A stretch of 35,783 nt of DNA from Lactiplantibacillus garii (GCF_003885105.1 NZ_QWZQ01000033.1:1-35783), one strand, 5' to 3'; shown: positions 8,266 to 16,379, counted from the first letter of the stretch. Notes: generated by a model from the sequence alone, not told the origin. Made by a program: numbers and translations.

Positions 8266-9693
8266 ATGAAATGGGAGAAATTGATGATTGGTGTCATGGT
8301 CAGTGGCAGTACGTTGTTGGGGGGCCGTTCCGTGACGGTGCTGGCCGCGCGGCGGTCAACGCCCCGCGCGACCCCGGTGGTGCGGGTAGCGTCGCGGACG
8401 AGCCGGAAAAAAACGGTCAAACGGGTCGTTACCCGGCCAAGCGTTAAACGGACGGTTGCAACCAGCCGGAAGAAAGGGAGCAAGGCTCCGGCAGTCAGTG
8501 CGTCCACGCCAACCAAGGCAACTAGCCCGCGGACGACTACGGCAACGCCGACAAAGTCCCGGGTCACGCCGGTGACTAAACGGACGGTCTCAAAATCGGT
8601 GAAAACTAAACGCCAGCCGACCAAGTCGACCCGCAAGAGCGTTAAAAAAACGCGCCGGACGACCCGGTCAACGGGGGTCAAGTACTTATCACTGGTCGGG
8701 CGCGGCAGTTACACGAAACCGCACATTCACTTTAAACCAACGGCCGACTACGTTCGAACCCGCGGGATCCAAAACGAACCGAGCACCATTAAAAGTACCC
8801 GGGGTTATTTAGACCACTATAGTTTTAAAACCGCGCTCTACCTGCCGCAGTCGTTGGACGGCCGGGATCTGAGCACGCCCCAAAGCGCGGCCTTTTCCGC
8901 TAACAACCGTTACTTGTACGTGATGTACGTTAACGGTAAGCAGGCTACTAACCGTTATCAGGATGGCTGGGCGGTCCGCTATGACTGGGATAAGTTAACG
9001 GCGTTAGGCGCCGACCGTGCCGGTCAAATGGCGATGTTGCGGACCGCCGCGCGTGACCAGGCGCGTGGCCGGCTGACCAAGATGGACCGCGAAGTGCTGG
9101 CCTGCATTAAGGTTGGGCCGAAGTTTAATTCCGGTCACGCCCAGTCGTTGGCCTTTAACCCCAAGACTAACCAGTTTTGGTTCGTGAAGGCGTACGATGA
9201 TGAAACGCCGAACGTCATGATGCGGTTAAATCCGAAGACGCTGTTGCCGGACGCGACCGTCAGTTACCGTTCGACCGGGGCCAACCTCGGCGGCGTGCTG
9301 ACTTTTGATAACCAGGGCTACGCCTACTACTGGACGCACGCCAAGGTGGCCACTAAGACGACGCCGCTCGGGGCGGTCAAGCTTTACCGCGGAACCGTAA
9401 CGGCCAACGGGATTCATTACCGGGTCATTCCACAAGGTTTAGCGACCGACCCCGGCTTTTACGCCCAGTCGATGGGCTACGACGGCGCCAACGACCGGCT
9501 CTACCTGGTATCGGATGAAAGCATTACGTCGTTGCTGTTAGCCGATTTGGGACACCTCAAAGCCAGCCAGGTCGGGGAAAACAACTTCGGCGCCCACCGC
9601 GAATTTGAAGGCCTGTTCTTCATGCACAACTCCGGCGACGGCTTCTTGCTGACCAACCGCGGAACCGAAATTATGCGGATGGTCAAGTCGTAA
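8266..9693 (+). CDS. Secreted protein: polycationic linker plus propeller-like domain, function unknown
   Basis: 475 residues. A signal peptide (MKWEKLMIGVMV to VLA, cleavage likely near residue 27-28) is followed by a low-complexity linker, about residues 29-138, made of T, S, K, R, P and V. I count about 35 K/R in 110 residues, and no D or E between E4 and D161. The rest (about 139-475) is a beta-rich domain with repeated blocks such as GHAQSLAFNPKTNQFWFV, GGVLTFDNQGYAYYW and SMGYDGANDRLYLVSD, resembling blades of a beta-propeller. No LPXTG or membrane anchor is present. The basic linker could bind teichoic acid or other wall polyanions (inference). AGGGGG precedes the ATG by 9 bases. It is transcribed alone and ends at a terminator shared with the convergent MucBP gene. 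I do not recognise a named family. Confidence 0.75.
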   Translation: MKWEKLMIGVMVSGSTLLGGRSVTVLAARRSTPRATPVVRVASRTSRKKTVKRVVTRPSVKRTVATSRKKGSKAPAVSASTPTKATSPRTTTATPTKSRVTPVTKRTVSKSVKTKRQPTKSTRKSVKKTRRTTRSTGVKYLSLVGRGSYTKPHIHFKPTADYVRTRGIQNEPSTIKSTRGYLDHYSFKTALYLPQSLDGRDLSTPQSAAFSANNRYLYVMYVNGKQATNRYQDGWAVRYDWDKLTALGADRAGQMAMLRTAARDQARGRLTKMDREVLACIKVGPKFNSGHAQSLAFNPKTNQFWFVKAYDDETPNVMMRLNPKTLLPDATVSYRSTGANLGGVLTFDNQGYAYYWTHAKVATKTTPLGAVKLYRGTVTANGIHYRVIPQGLATDPGFYAQSMGYDGANDRLYLVSDESITSLLLADLGHLKASQVGENNFGAHREFEGLFFMHNSGDGFLLTNRGTEIMRMVKS

Positions 9694-9725
9694 AATCAGC
9701 ATGATCCGTTGTTTTAGCGCAAATT

Positions 9726-9766
9726 AAAACCGTCCGTTATCCACTTGCTGGATAGCGGGCGGTTTT
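9726..9766. terminator. Bidirectional intrinsic terminator
   Basis: An 18-bp stem, 9726-9743 with 9749-9766 (AAAACCG.../...CGGTTTT, two G-U pairs), five-base loop. It lies between the convergent secreted-protein and MucBP genes. Confidence 0.88.
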
Positions 9767-9775
9767 GGTTCGTCG

Positions 9776-10804
9776 CTAATACGGCGGGTCGAGTTGGGTC
9801 AAATAGCGGCCGGGCAAGTAGCCGCGGCCCTTTACGCGGTACCAGACGACCCCGTTGTCGTCCGCTAACCGCTCAATTAGGGTCACGCGTTCACCGTGCG
9901 GCACGGTCGTTAGGTAGCGGCCGTACGGTTCCAAGTACGTGTGGACCCGTTTGCCGGGTACAAAGCTGACGACACCGGTTTGTTGCACGGGGTGCTTGCT
10001 CTGGGTCCGGTAGCCGGCCGGTAACTGTGGCAACAGCGCCACCCCGGTCGTCAGCTGCACGTGGCTTTCCGCGATCCACTGGTCGTCGCCGACTGCGTAC
10101 CAGGTGGTCTTATCAATTAGGCGGACCCGCATGTAGGTTTTATAAGTACTGCCGGGCTGCAACTTGGTCAGGTAATTGGTCGTGGTCGCGCCGGGATACG
10201 GGTAGACCGCGGTCAAGGTTTTGATCTGCACGAAACCGGTGCTGAGGTCCGTTTGTTGCCAGTTCGCGTTCCGGTAGAAAAAGAGCACCGTTTTGGACGT
10301 GGTCGTGTATTCACCGGTCAGATCACCGACCGAGCGTAACAGTTTAAAACCGGCAACGGTCGGGGCCGTAACCTTGTAGGGGGTTTTGAGTTGACCACGG
10401 TACATGGTTGGCCGTCCAATCAACTGGCGCTGGTCGATGTCGTAGGCGTAGACCCAGATCGGTTGGCCGGCCTGACGTTCGTATGTTAGGACGATCCGGG
10501 CTTGCGGCTTTGTAAACCAGCGGGTCAGTCCGTCGATGTGGACCAGGTGGTAACCCGCAACGTTGACCGCGGGCAGGTGGATCTCCTCACCAATTTTACC
10601 GGCAATCATGTCGGGCGCCTGTAACTCGTTTCCGGCGCTATCGAGGTGGTGTACCAAAATTAACGCGTCGGTATGGTTAACGCTGGGGGTGGTATCATCG
10701 CTGGCGCTAACGGCGGTCAGGTCACCGGCACTTGCGGAATCGGCGCTGGCATTAGGCTGATTAAGCGCGCGGAGCATGCTTTTAATGCGGTCGAGGATCG
10801 ACAC
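9776..10804 (-). CDS. MucBP- and SH3-like-domain protein without signal peptide
   Basis: 342 residues. An amphipathic start (MSILDRIKSMLRAL) leads to a short S/A/D/T-rich stretch (16-45). Two MucBP-like units follow: about 46-112 (VHHLDSAGNELQAP, then VAGYHLVHIDG, then ARIVLTYE) and about 115-183 (VAGFKLLRSVGDLTGEYTT, then KTVLFFYR). Then come two SH3b/SLAP-like units (about 190-255, pattern WYAVGDDQWIAESHV; and about 280-340, pattern WYRVKGRGYLPGRYL). Such domains normally sit on the cell surface, yet no signal peptide, membrane helix or LPXTG motif is present. The GTG start is fixed by AGGAG just upstream and an in-frame TAA eight codons before it. It may be exported by a non-classical route, be cytoplasmic, or descend from a surface protein. 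It is divergent from a LysR gene that may control it. Confidence 0.75.
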   Translation of the reverse strand: MSILDRIKSMLRALNQPNASADSASAGDLTAVSASDDTTPSVNHTDALILVHHLDSAGNELQAPDMIAGKIGEEIHLPAVNVAGYHLVHIDGLTRWFTKPQARIVLTYERQAGQPIWVYAYDIDQRQLIGRPTMYRGQLKTPYKVTAPTVAGFKLLRSVGDLTGEYTTTSKTVLFFYRNANWQQTDLSTGFVQIKTLTAVYPYPGATTTNYLTKLQPGSTYKTYMRVRLIDKTTWYAVGDDQWIAESHVQLTTGVALLPQLPAGYRTQSKHPVQQTGVVSFVPGKRVHTYLEPYGRYLTTVPHGERVTLIERLADDNGVVWYRVKGRGYLPGRYLTQLDPPY

Positions 10805-10831
10805 GGGACCACTCCTTTCATCAATAAATTA

Positions 10832-10847
10832 ATTATACTTAGTATAA
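10832..10847. promoter_or_regulatory. Palindrome overlapping the probable -10 of the MucBP gene
   Basis: TTATACT-T-AGTATAA (10833-10847) has perfect 7-bp arms. On the minus strand TATAAT (complement of 10832-10837) is a plausible -10 for the MucBP gene, so the palindrome could be an operator or simply two overlapping -10 sequences. Confidence 0.35.
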
Positions 10848-10940
10848 CGCATTCGCCCACGGATAAGCACGGCTTAAATAAATTGTAAAATAAGCCGGCT
10901 TTCAATCGTGTATACTAAGATTTAATAGGGGGCGTTAACG

Positions 10941-11822
10941 GTGAATTTGAAACAGTTACGGTATTTTTTAGCGGTGGCCGAGGAAGGCCAAATGACGGCC
11001 GCGGCCAAGCGGTTACACGTGGCCCAGCCGCCGCTGAGTTACCAGATCAAACAACTGGAGCTCGAACTCGGGGTCCCGCTATTTAAACGCCTGCCCCAGG
11101 GCGTCGTGGTGACCCCGGCCGGGGAGTTGTTAGTCGGGTACGCCCAGCAATTGACCCAGTTATCGGCAACCGCTGAAAATAAGGTGCGGGCCCTGGCCCA
11201 CGGGGTGACCGGGACCTTAAATTTGGGGACGGTCTCGTCGTCGGCCGGAGTGATCCCCAACCCGGCGTTATTAAAATGGTTAAAGCAACACGGTGACGTG
11301 CAGTTGGCCGTTACCGAGGGCAACACGTACGAACTGCTGGACGATCTGCACAAACGGTTACTGGACGTGGCGGTGTTACGCACGCCGTTTAACCGGCAGC
11401 ACTTAGTTTGTCGCTTCTTTGCCAGCGAACGGATGGTGGCGGTCTTACCGCAACGTTATGCCCAGTTTCAGAACCGCCGGCAACTACGGTTAAGTGACCT
11501 GGCGGCGTTACCGCTGATCAAGTACCGGCGGTTTAACGAACTGTTTCACGTGGCTTTTTTGGAACAGTCGTTTGAACCACAGTACGTGATGACCTGTGAC
11601 GACGCCCGCACCGCTATGCACTGGGCCAATCACCAGGTCGGGGTGGCGTTAGTGCCGCGCAGTCTAGCGGAAACTTACCGCGGGGAGCGCGTGTTGATCC
11701 GTTCGTTAGCCGACCGCCGCTTTGAGACCCACCTGGCGCTGGCGACGACCCCCGAAGCGTTCGCAACGCCGCTGGTGGCCGGTTTTATGGCCCAGTTTCC
11801 GACGGCCCGCGGGCTAGACTAA
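10941..11822 (+). CDS. LysR family transcriptional regulator
   Basis: 293 residues, the normal LTTR length. The N-terminal winged helix-turn-helix (about 1-60) has the classic layout LKQLRYFLAVAEEGQMTAAAKRLHVAQPPLSYQIKQLE, with the recognition helix in VAQPPLSYQI (positions 27-36), then the linker helix, and a two-lobed effector domain (about 90-290). The effector and targets cannot be deduced. LTTRs usually control a divergent neighbour, here the MucBP gene with 136 bp between starts, and often themselves; the downstream TauE/DUF1634 pair is a second candidate. The start is GTG with GGGGG 10 bases upstream. TATACT at 10911-10916 is a possible -10 without a good -35. Confidence 0.9.
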   Translation: MNLKQLRYFLAVAEEGQMTAAAKRLHVAQPPLSYQIKQLELELGVPLFKRLPQGVVVTPAGELLVGYAQQLTQLSATAENKVRALAHGVTGTLNLGTVSSSAGVIPNPALLKWLKQHGDVQLAVTEGNTYELLDDLHKRLLDVAVLRTPFNRQHLVCRFFASERMVAVLPQRYAQFQNRRQLRLSDLAALPLIKYRRFNELFHVAFLEQSFEPQYVMTCDDARTAMHWANHQVGVALVPRSLAETYRGERVLIRSLADRRFETHLALATTPEAFATPLVAGFMAQFPTARGLD

Positions 11823-12006
11823 TTTTAAAAAGTTGCCATCTAAAAATTTAATCGCTGTAAATTGTGTAACCCCGATTGCGTGGGGTTGGTGGCGCTTACG
11901 TTAACTTTGAAGCGTTACCGGTACTTTCCGGCTAAATTCGCGTTAAGCCCACTACCCGTAAGCTTTCAAACCGTCACCCTTAATAATTAGATACCGGGTT
12001 AATTAA

Positions 12007-12016
12007 ATGGTACACT
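12007..12016 (+). promoter_or_regulatory. Extended -10 element for the TauE/DUF1634 operon
   Basis: ATGGTACACT, 35 bp before the GTG at 12051; -35 not evident. It shares its sequence with the element before the GRP permease. Confidence 0.4.
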
Positions 12017-12050
12017 AACAATTGAAATTTAAAAGGTGAAGGTGACGCAC

Positions 12051-12896
12051 GTGATTTATTCATTATTACTCATGCTCGGGGTCGGCGCGCTGGCCGGGAT
12101 TTTCGGGGCCATTTTAGGTATTGGCGGCGGGATGATCATCACCCCGATCTTAACGTTAGGAATGGGTCTGGACATTAAATATGCCATCGGGGCCAGCATC
12201 ATTGCCGTGATCGCGACGAGTTCGGGCTCCACGATTGCTTATTTAAAAGACGAAATGTTGAACCTGCGGGTGGCGATGTTTTTGGAGATTGCTACAACCG
12301 TCGGGGCCGTGTTAGGGGCGGTTTTGACCGGGATGTTTGACGCGACGTTTTTATTCTTCCTGTTCGGCGCCTTGTTGATTTTTACTACTTATAATATGAT
12401 CCGTAAATTGGTCAGCAAAAATAGCGACGCCGAAAACGTTCAGGCCGACCGGATCGCGACGAAGCTGAACTTAAACGGGACCTATTACGATAAGGCCCTG
12501 GATAAACAAGTTGATTACCAGGTCCAAAACGTGCCCGGGGGCTTTGCGATGATGTTCGGCGCTGGGTTAGCCAGCGGGCTGCTTGGGATCGGGAGTGGGG
12601 CCTTTAAGGTGCTCGCCATGGATACCATTATGCACATGCCGCTCAAACCGTCGTCGGCCACGTCCAACCTGATGATGGGGGTCACCGCCGCCGCCAGCGC
12701 GATGGTCTACTTCTTCAACGGCTCGATCAAGCCCGGAATCGCCGCACCGTTGGCAATTGGGATTCTCGTTGGTGCGCTGATTGGGACTCGCATCATGCAG
12801 CACTTAAAGCCGCGGTTGATCCGGATGATCTTCGTTCCGGTCATGTTTTATCTGGGACTTCAAATGATTGCTAAAGGATTCGGGGTGACCATCTAA
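12051..12896 (+). CDS. TauE/SafE family membrane exporter
   Basis: 281 residues from the chosen GTG. An upstream in-frame GTG at 12036 would add five residues, but the AAGGTGA at 12039-12045 sits five bases before 12051 and the second start gives the usual MIYSLLLMLGVGALAGIFGAILGIGGG opening. Two repeated halves of hydrophobic helices carry the family glycine motifs GAILGIGGGMIITP (N-half) and ASGLLGIGSGAFKV (C-half), joined by a charged cytoplasmic stretch (about residues 120-165). The family exports sulfite, sulfoacetate or other small organic anions; the substrate here is unknown. The stop overlaps the ATG of the DUF1634 gene (TAATG), so the two are translationally coupled. Confidence 0.88.
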   Translation: MIYSLLLMLGVGALAGIFGAILGIGGGMIITPILTLGMGLDIKYAIGASIIAVIATSSGSTIAYLKDEMLNLRVAMFLEIATTVGAVLGAVLTGMFDATFLFFLFGALLIFTTYNMIRKLVSKNSDAENVQADRIATKLNLNGTYYDKALDKQVDYQVQNVPGGFAMMFGAGLASGLLGIGSGAFKVLAMDTIMHMPLKPSSATSNLMMGVTAAASAMVYFFNGSIKPGIAAPLAIGILVGALIGTRIMQHLKPRLIRMIFVPVMFYLGLQMIAKGFGVTI

Positions 12897-13273
12897 TGGC
12901 TAAGAAACCAACTAAGGCACAGGAAATGCACCAAGTCGAACTGATTATCGGGCAGATTCTCCGGATCGGGGTCGTGTTATCGGCCATCGTCATCAGTATT
13001 GGGATCATTATGATGTTGATTCAGGGCAACGGTGGCTACCCGAACGGGGTCCAACCCAACGGCTTTACGGCCATCTGGAGTGGCCTCTTACAGTTAAAGC
13101 CGTTTGCCGTGATCATGTTAGGTCTGTTTTTACTCATTTTGACGCCAACGTTGCGGGTGGCGGTCTCCATCTACGCCTTCGCGGTTGAAAAGGACCAGCT
13201 GTACGTCTGGATCACCACCGCCGTTTTGATCATTTTGATCGTTGCGTCGGTGATCGGGTACCTCGGCCGCTAA
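12896..13273 (+). CDS. DUF1634 domain membrane protein
   Basis: 125 residues: a polar N-terminus, then three hydrophobic segments (about 20-45, 72-98, 104-122) separated by a short outside loop containing GGYPNGVQPNGF. This matches DUF1634, a small membrane family regularly found immediately downstream of TauE/SafE exporters in Firmicutes. A shared TAATG makes the pair an operon, which suggests a subunit or accessory role in the same transport process (inference). The function of the family is not established. Confidence 0.85.
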   Translation: MAKKPTKAQEMHQVELIIGQILRIGVVLSAIVISIGIIMMLIQGNGGYPNGVQPNGFTAIWSGLLQLKPFAVIMLGLFLLILTPTLRVAVSIYAFAVEKDQLYVWITTAVLIILIVASVIGYLGR

Positions 13274-13290
13274 TTCAAACGTTTGTTAAT

Positions 13291-13327
13291 AAGAGAATGC
13301 TGAAAATAAATCGGCATTCTCTTTTAT
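13291..13327 (+). terminator. Terminator after the TauE/DUF1634 operon
   Basis: AAGAGAATGC (13291-13300) with GCATTCTCTT (13314-13323), then TTATTTA. Confidence 0.85.
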
Positions 13328-13658
13328 TTACGCATTTTTAGCTGTTTTGACTAACCCGGAAAGCGCGGATTTGGCCCTAATTTAACCAGATTCAATTATT
13401 TATTAAGAAAAATCACGGCGCCGGGTTGAAACGTTAATTCTATACTTTGATCACATTGAAACGTTGATTTATAGCGGATTATCAAGGGTTGTAATATTGA
13501 AATTAACCATAAAATCATCAAATTTAGCATCTAATTATGACGAAATAATGATAAAAATTAGAATTTGGCATTGATTTTAATTTATTTATAATATACAATA
13601 ACTTTAACTTTTCGAGGGAAAAGCACACACACTATTAAAGTTAGAGGGGTTGGGTATT
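13328..13658 (+). promoter_or_regulatory. AT-rich oppA upstream region: direct repeats, promoter and leader hairpin
   Basis: No gene. It contains two TTGAAACGTT repeats (13426-13435 and 13456-13465) exactly 30 bp apart, then -35 TTGGCA (13565-13570), 16-bp spacer and -10 TATAAT (13587-13592). The expected start of transcription is near 13599. The leader folds at once: AACTTTAA (13600-13607) with TTAAAGTT (13635-13642), and inside it CTTTTC (13608-13613) with GAAAAG (13618-13623). The SD AGAGGGG (13643-13649) begins directly after the stem. Confidence 0.75.
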
Positions 13659-15305
13659 ATGAATTTAAAAACAGCTGCAAAAGTCACCGCCGTTGCCGGC
13701 GCATCGTTGCTGTTCTTAGCCGCTTGTGGATCTAAGAATTCATCTTCAAGTTCGTCTAAAGCAACTGCTAATATGACCATGTCCGCTGAATTACCAACGA
13801 TGGACTTATCGAAGTCGACCGACGTTGTTAGTTCCGACATGCTGAATAACACGAACGAAGGGCTGTACCGGATCGGCAAAAACGGTTCGATCACGCCCGG
13901 AATCGCGAAGGCTACCAAAATTTCTAACGGTGGCAAGACATACACGTTCACCTTACGCAAGAACGCTAAGTGGAGTAACGGGGATAAAGTTACCGCCAAA
14001 GACTTCGTTTATGGTTGGCAACGCACCGTTAATCCGAAGACCGCGTCACAGTACGCATACTTATATTCAGGTATTAAGAACGCTGACCAGATCGTTAACG
14101 GTAAGAAGCCGGTTTCCAGTTTAGGGATCAAGGCTGACGGCGATTACAAGTTAGTCGTTACGTTGGACAAACCAATTGCCTACTTCAAGAAATTGATGGG
14201 CTTCGTTAACTTCTATCCACAAAACGAAAGTGTGGCTAAGAAGTACGGTTCGAAGTACGGGACGACCAGCACGGCCATGGTTTATAACGGACCATACAAG
14301 ATGACTGGTTGGACTGGGACCAACTTATCCTGGACGTTGAAGAAGAACAACGACTACTGGGACAAGAAAGCCGTTAAGATGGATTCAATCAAGTATCAAG
14401 TTGTTAAGGATCAATCAACTGGCTTGAACTTGTTTAACTCCAACAAGGCTGACGATACCACGCTTTCTAGCCAACAAGTTAAGAACTACAAGACCAACAA
14501 GAACTACTTGGTTCGCAAGACCGCGTCGACCTTCTACGTTGAATTGAACCGTAAGGATAGTGATTCAACCATCGCCAAGGCCTTCAAGAACAAGAAGATT
14601 CGTCAAGCCTTGTCCTATGCAATTAACCGTAACGAATACGTGAAGAACACGTTAGGTGACGGTTCAACGGTTGCCAAGGGTTACGTTTCCCAAGACTTAG
14701 CTAAGAACCCGAAGACGGGTAAGGACTTCACGGACGACGCTTACGTGGCTTCCGGGGTCACTTACAACCAGGCCAAGGCTAAGCAGTTGTGGAAAGAAGG
14801 GATGAAGGAAATCGGCGAAACGAAGCTGAACATCAAACTTCTTTCTGACGATACGGACGGTGCCAAGAAGTCAACCGAATACATCCAGGGTGCTTGGGAA
14901 AAATTACCTGGTTTGACGGTTACCAACCAAAACGTTCCGTTCAAGACCCGTCTCCAACGGTCACAAAATGGGAACTTTGATACGGTTATCTCCGCATGGA
15001 ACGCCGACTTCACCGACCCAATTTCCTTCTTGTCACTCTTCACTTCAGACAACTCGTACAACAACGGCCGTTACAACAGTGCCGAATACGACTCACTGAT
15101 CAAGAAGGCTGAAGGTACCGACGCAAACAACGCCAGCGCTCGTTGGACCGACATGGTTAACGCTGAAAAGCAATTGATGAATGACCAGGGTGTCATCCCA
15201 ATTTATCAAAAGGCCGAAGCGCACTTGACCCGGACCAATCTTAAGGGCATTATCTGGAACACTGCCGGGACAAACTACAACTTGAAGTACATGTCCGTTA
15301 AATAA
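13659..15305 (+). CDS. oppA: Oligopeptide ABC transporter, substrate-binding lipoprotein
   Basis: 548 residues. The start is the ATG at 13659: AGAGGGG lies nine bases upstream, whereas the in-frame TTG at 13650 has no ribosome site. A lipoprotein signal peptide ends in lipobox LAAC (20-23), with C23 the lipidated residue, followed by a serine-rich flexible linker. The mature part is a class C (SBP_bac_5) peptide-binding protein: ELPTMDLSKSTDVVSSDML near the N-terminus, then RIGKNGSITPGIAKA, TVNPKTASQYAY, a central VYNGPYKMTGW and the AWNADFTDPISFLSLF segment. It captures extracellular peptides for OppBCDF, encoded directly downstream. Abundant expression is suggested by a strong promoter, a stable-looking 5' stem-loop, lysine codons biased to AAG and a partial terminator separating it from oppB. 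Confidence 0.95.
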   Translation: MNLKTAAKVTAVAGASLLFLAACGSKNSSSSSSKATANMTMSAELPTMDLSKSTDVVSSDMLNNTNEGLYRIGKNGSITPGIAKATKISNGGKTYTFTLRKNAKWSNGDKVTAKDFVYGWQRTVNPKTASQYAYLYSGIKNADQIVNGKKPVSSLGIKADGDYKLVVTLDKPIAYFKKLMGFVNFYPQNESVAKKYGSKYGTTSTAMVYNGPYKMTGWTGTNLSWTLKKNNDYWDKKAVKMDSIKYQVVKDQSTGLNLFNSNKADDTTLSSQQVKNYKTNKNYLVRKTASTFYVELNRKDSDSTIAKAFKNKKIRQALSYAINRNEYVKNTLGDGSTVAKGYVSQDLAKNPKTGKDFTDDAYVASGVTYNQAKAKQLWKEGMKEIGETKLNIKLLSDDTDGAKKSTEYIQGAWEKLPGLTVTNQNVPFKTRLQRSQNGNFDTVISAWNADFTDPISFLSLFTSDNSYNNGRYNSAEYDSLIKKAEGTDANNASARWTDMVNAEKQLMNDQGVIPIYQKAEAHLTRTNLKGIIWNTAGTNYNLKYMSVK

Positions 15306-15352
15306 CAAATCATAAATGTGTGTGCTTGAACTGCACGAATGTGAAACAAAGG

Positions 15353-15398
15353 GGTAAGGATTGACACATTGTTAATCCTTACCATTTTGTTTTATAAT
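15353..15398 (+). promoter_or_regulatory. oppA-oppB intergenic terminator overlapping a second promoter
   Basis: GGTAAGGATT (15353-15362) pairs with AATCCTTACC (15374-15383), followed by ATTTTGTTTT: an intrinsic, probably leaky terminator. -35 TTGTTA (15369-15374), 18-bp spacer and -10 TATAAT (15393-15398) provide an independent start for oppBCDF that lies inside the terminator. Confidence 0.7.
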
Positions 15399-15449
15399 CA
15401 AAGATGTCATCATTTTTAAGCATAATTTAATAGAATGCGAGGAATTCTA

Positions 15450-16379
15450 ATGAGAAAATATCTCTTAAAGCGGATATTTTACTTGTTCCTGACATTATTC
15501 ATTGTGGCGACCGCCACGTTCTTCCTGATGAAATTAATGCCCGGGACGCCGCTTCAAAATGAAGCCAAGCTGACGCCCAGCGAAAAAGCGGCTATCTTGG
15601 CGCAATACGGGTTGGATAAGCCCGTTTGGTTACAATACTTCATTTACATTGGCGGGATCTTTAAGGGGAGCCTGGGGTTATCCTTCCAGTTCTCCGACCA
15701 AGCCGTTAGCTACTTGATCGGTAGCCGGATGGGCCCGTCCATGCAACTTGGGGGCCAAGCCTTAGTCGTTGGGATCATCTTCGGGATCATCTTGGGGGCC
15801 ATCGGGGCCATCCGGAAAGATACCTGGGCTGACCGCTTAGCGACCATCCTGTCGATTCTCGGGATCGCGGTCCCAAGTTTCGTGTTGGCCATCCTGTTAC
15901 AGTACTACTTAGGACTGAAGACCGGTTGGTTCCCAGTTGCCGGTTGGTCCGGCTTCGCTTACACACTGTTGCCGACCCTCGCGTTAGCGGCTAGTCCGTT
16001 AGCCGAAACGGCCCGGTTCATCCGGACCGACATGGTCGACGTGTTAAGTTCCGACTACATCGAACTGGCAAAAGCCAAGGGGTTATCGAAGTTCGGGATC
16101 GTTTACCACCACGCCTTACGGAATAGTTTAATTCCGATGGTGACCTTGATTGGACCACTGGCCGCGGCCTTAATGACCGGGTCAATGGTTGTCGAAAACA
16201 TTTTCTCCGTTCCTGGGATCGGGGAACAATTCGTTAAATCAATTCTGGTTAACGACTACCCAACCATCATGGGAGTGACGATTTTCTACTCCGCGCTCCT
16301 GTGCTTACTCCTATTGTTGACCGACATCGTCTACGGAATTATTGATCCGCGGATTCGCTTAAGTGGAAATGGGGACTAG
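15450..16379 (+). CDS. oppB: Oligopeptide ABC transporter permease
   Basis: 309 residues from the ATG at 15450, which has GAGGA eight bases upstream; an in-frame ATG at 15435 precedes the ribosome site and is not used here. It has six membrane segments, with the family's N-terminal pattern MRKYLLKRIFYLFLTLFIV and FFLMKLMPGTP, an extracellular stretch to about residue 95, and the EAA cytoplasmic loop ELAKAKGLSKFGIVYHHALR that contacts the ATPases. The closing DIVYGIIDPRIRL is typical of DppB/OppB. It forms the membrane channel with OppC. Only three bases separate its stop from oppC. Confidence 0.95.
   Translation: MRKYLLKRIFYLFLTLFIVATATFFLMKLMPGTPLQNEAKLTPSEKAAILAQYGLDKPVWLQYFIYIGGIFKGSLGLSFQFSDQAVSYLIGSRMGPSMQLGGQALVVGIIFGIILGAIGAIRKDTWADRLATILSILGIAVPSFVLAILLQYYLGLKTGWFPVAGWSGFAYTLLPTLALAASPLAETARFIRTDMVDVLSSDYIELAKAKGLSKFGIVYHHALRNSLIPMVTLIGPLAAALMTGSMVVENIFSVPGIGEQFVKSILVNDYPTIMGVTIFYSALLCLLLLLTDIVYGIIDPRIRLSGNGD

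Noticed and set aside
8235-8681. Long antisense open frame opposite the secreted-protein gene
   Set aside because: It mirrors the stop-poor T/K/R/S/V linker of the real gene, has no ribosome site and encodes a low-complexity V/R/L/T chain.
11868-11970. Several small inverted repeats after the LysR gene (AACCCC/GGGGTT; GCTTACG/CGTAAGC; TTTGAA/TTCAAA)
   Set aside because: No T-run, arms overlap and compete, and they lie upstream of the TauE promoter, so neither a terminator nor a leader structure is well supported.
13650-13658. TTG start giving three extra residues on OppA
   Set aside because: The SD AGAGGGG ends at 13649, directly abutting the TTG, while the ATG at 13659 has correct spacing and gives a normal lipoprotein signal.
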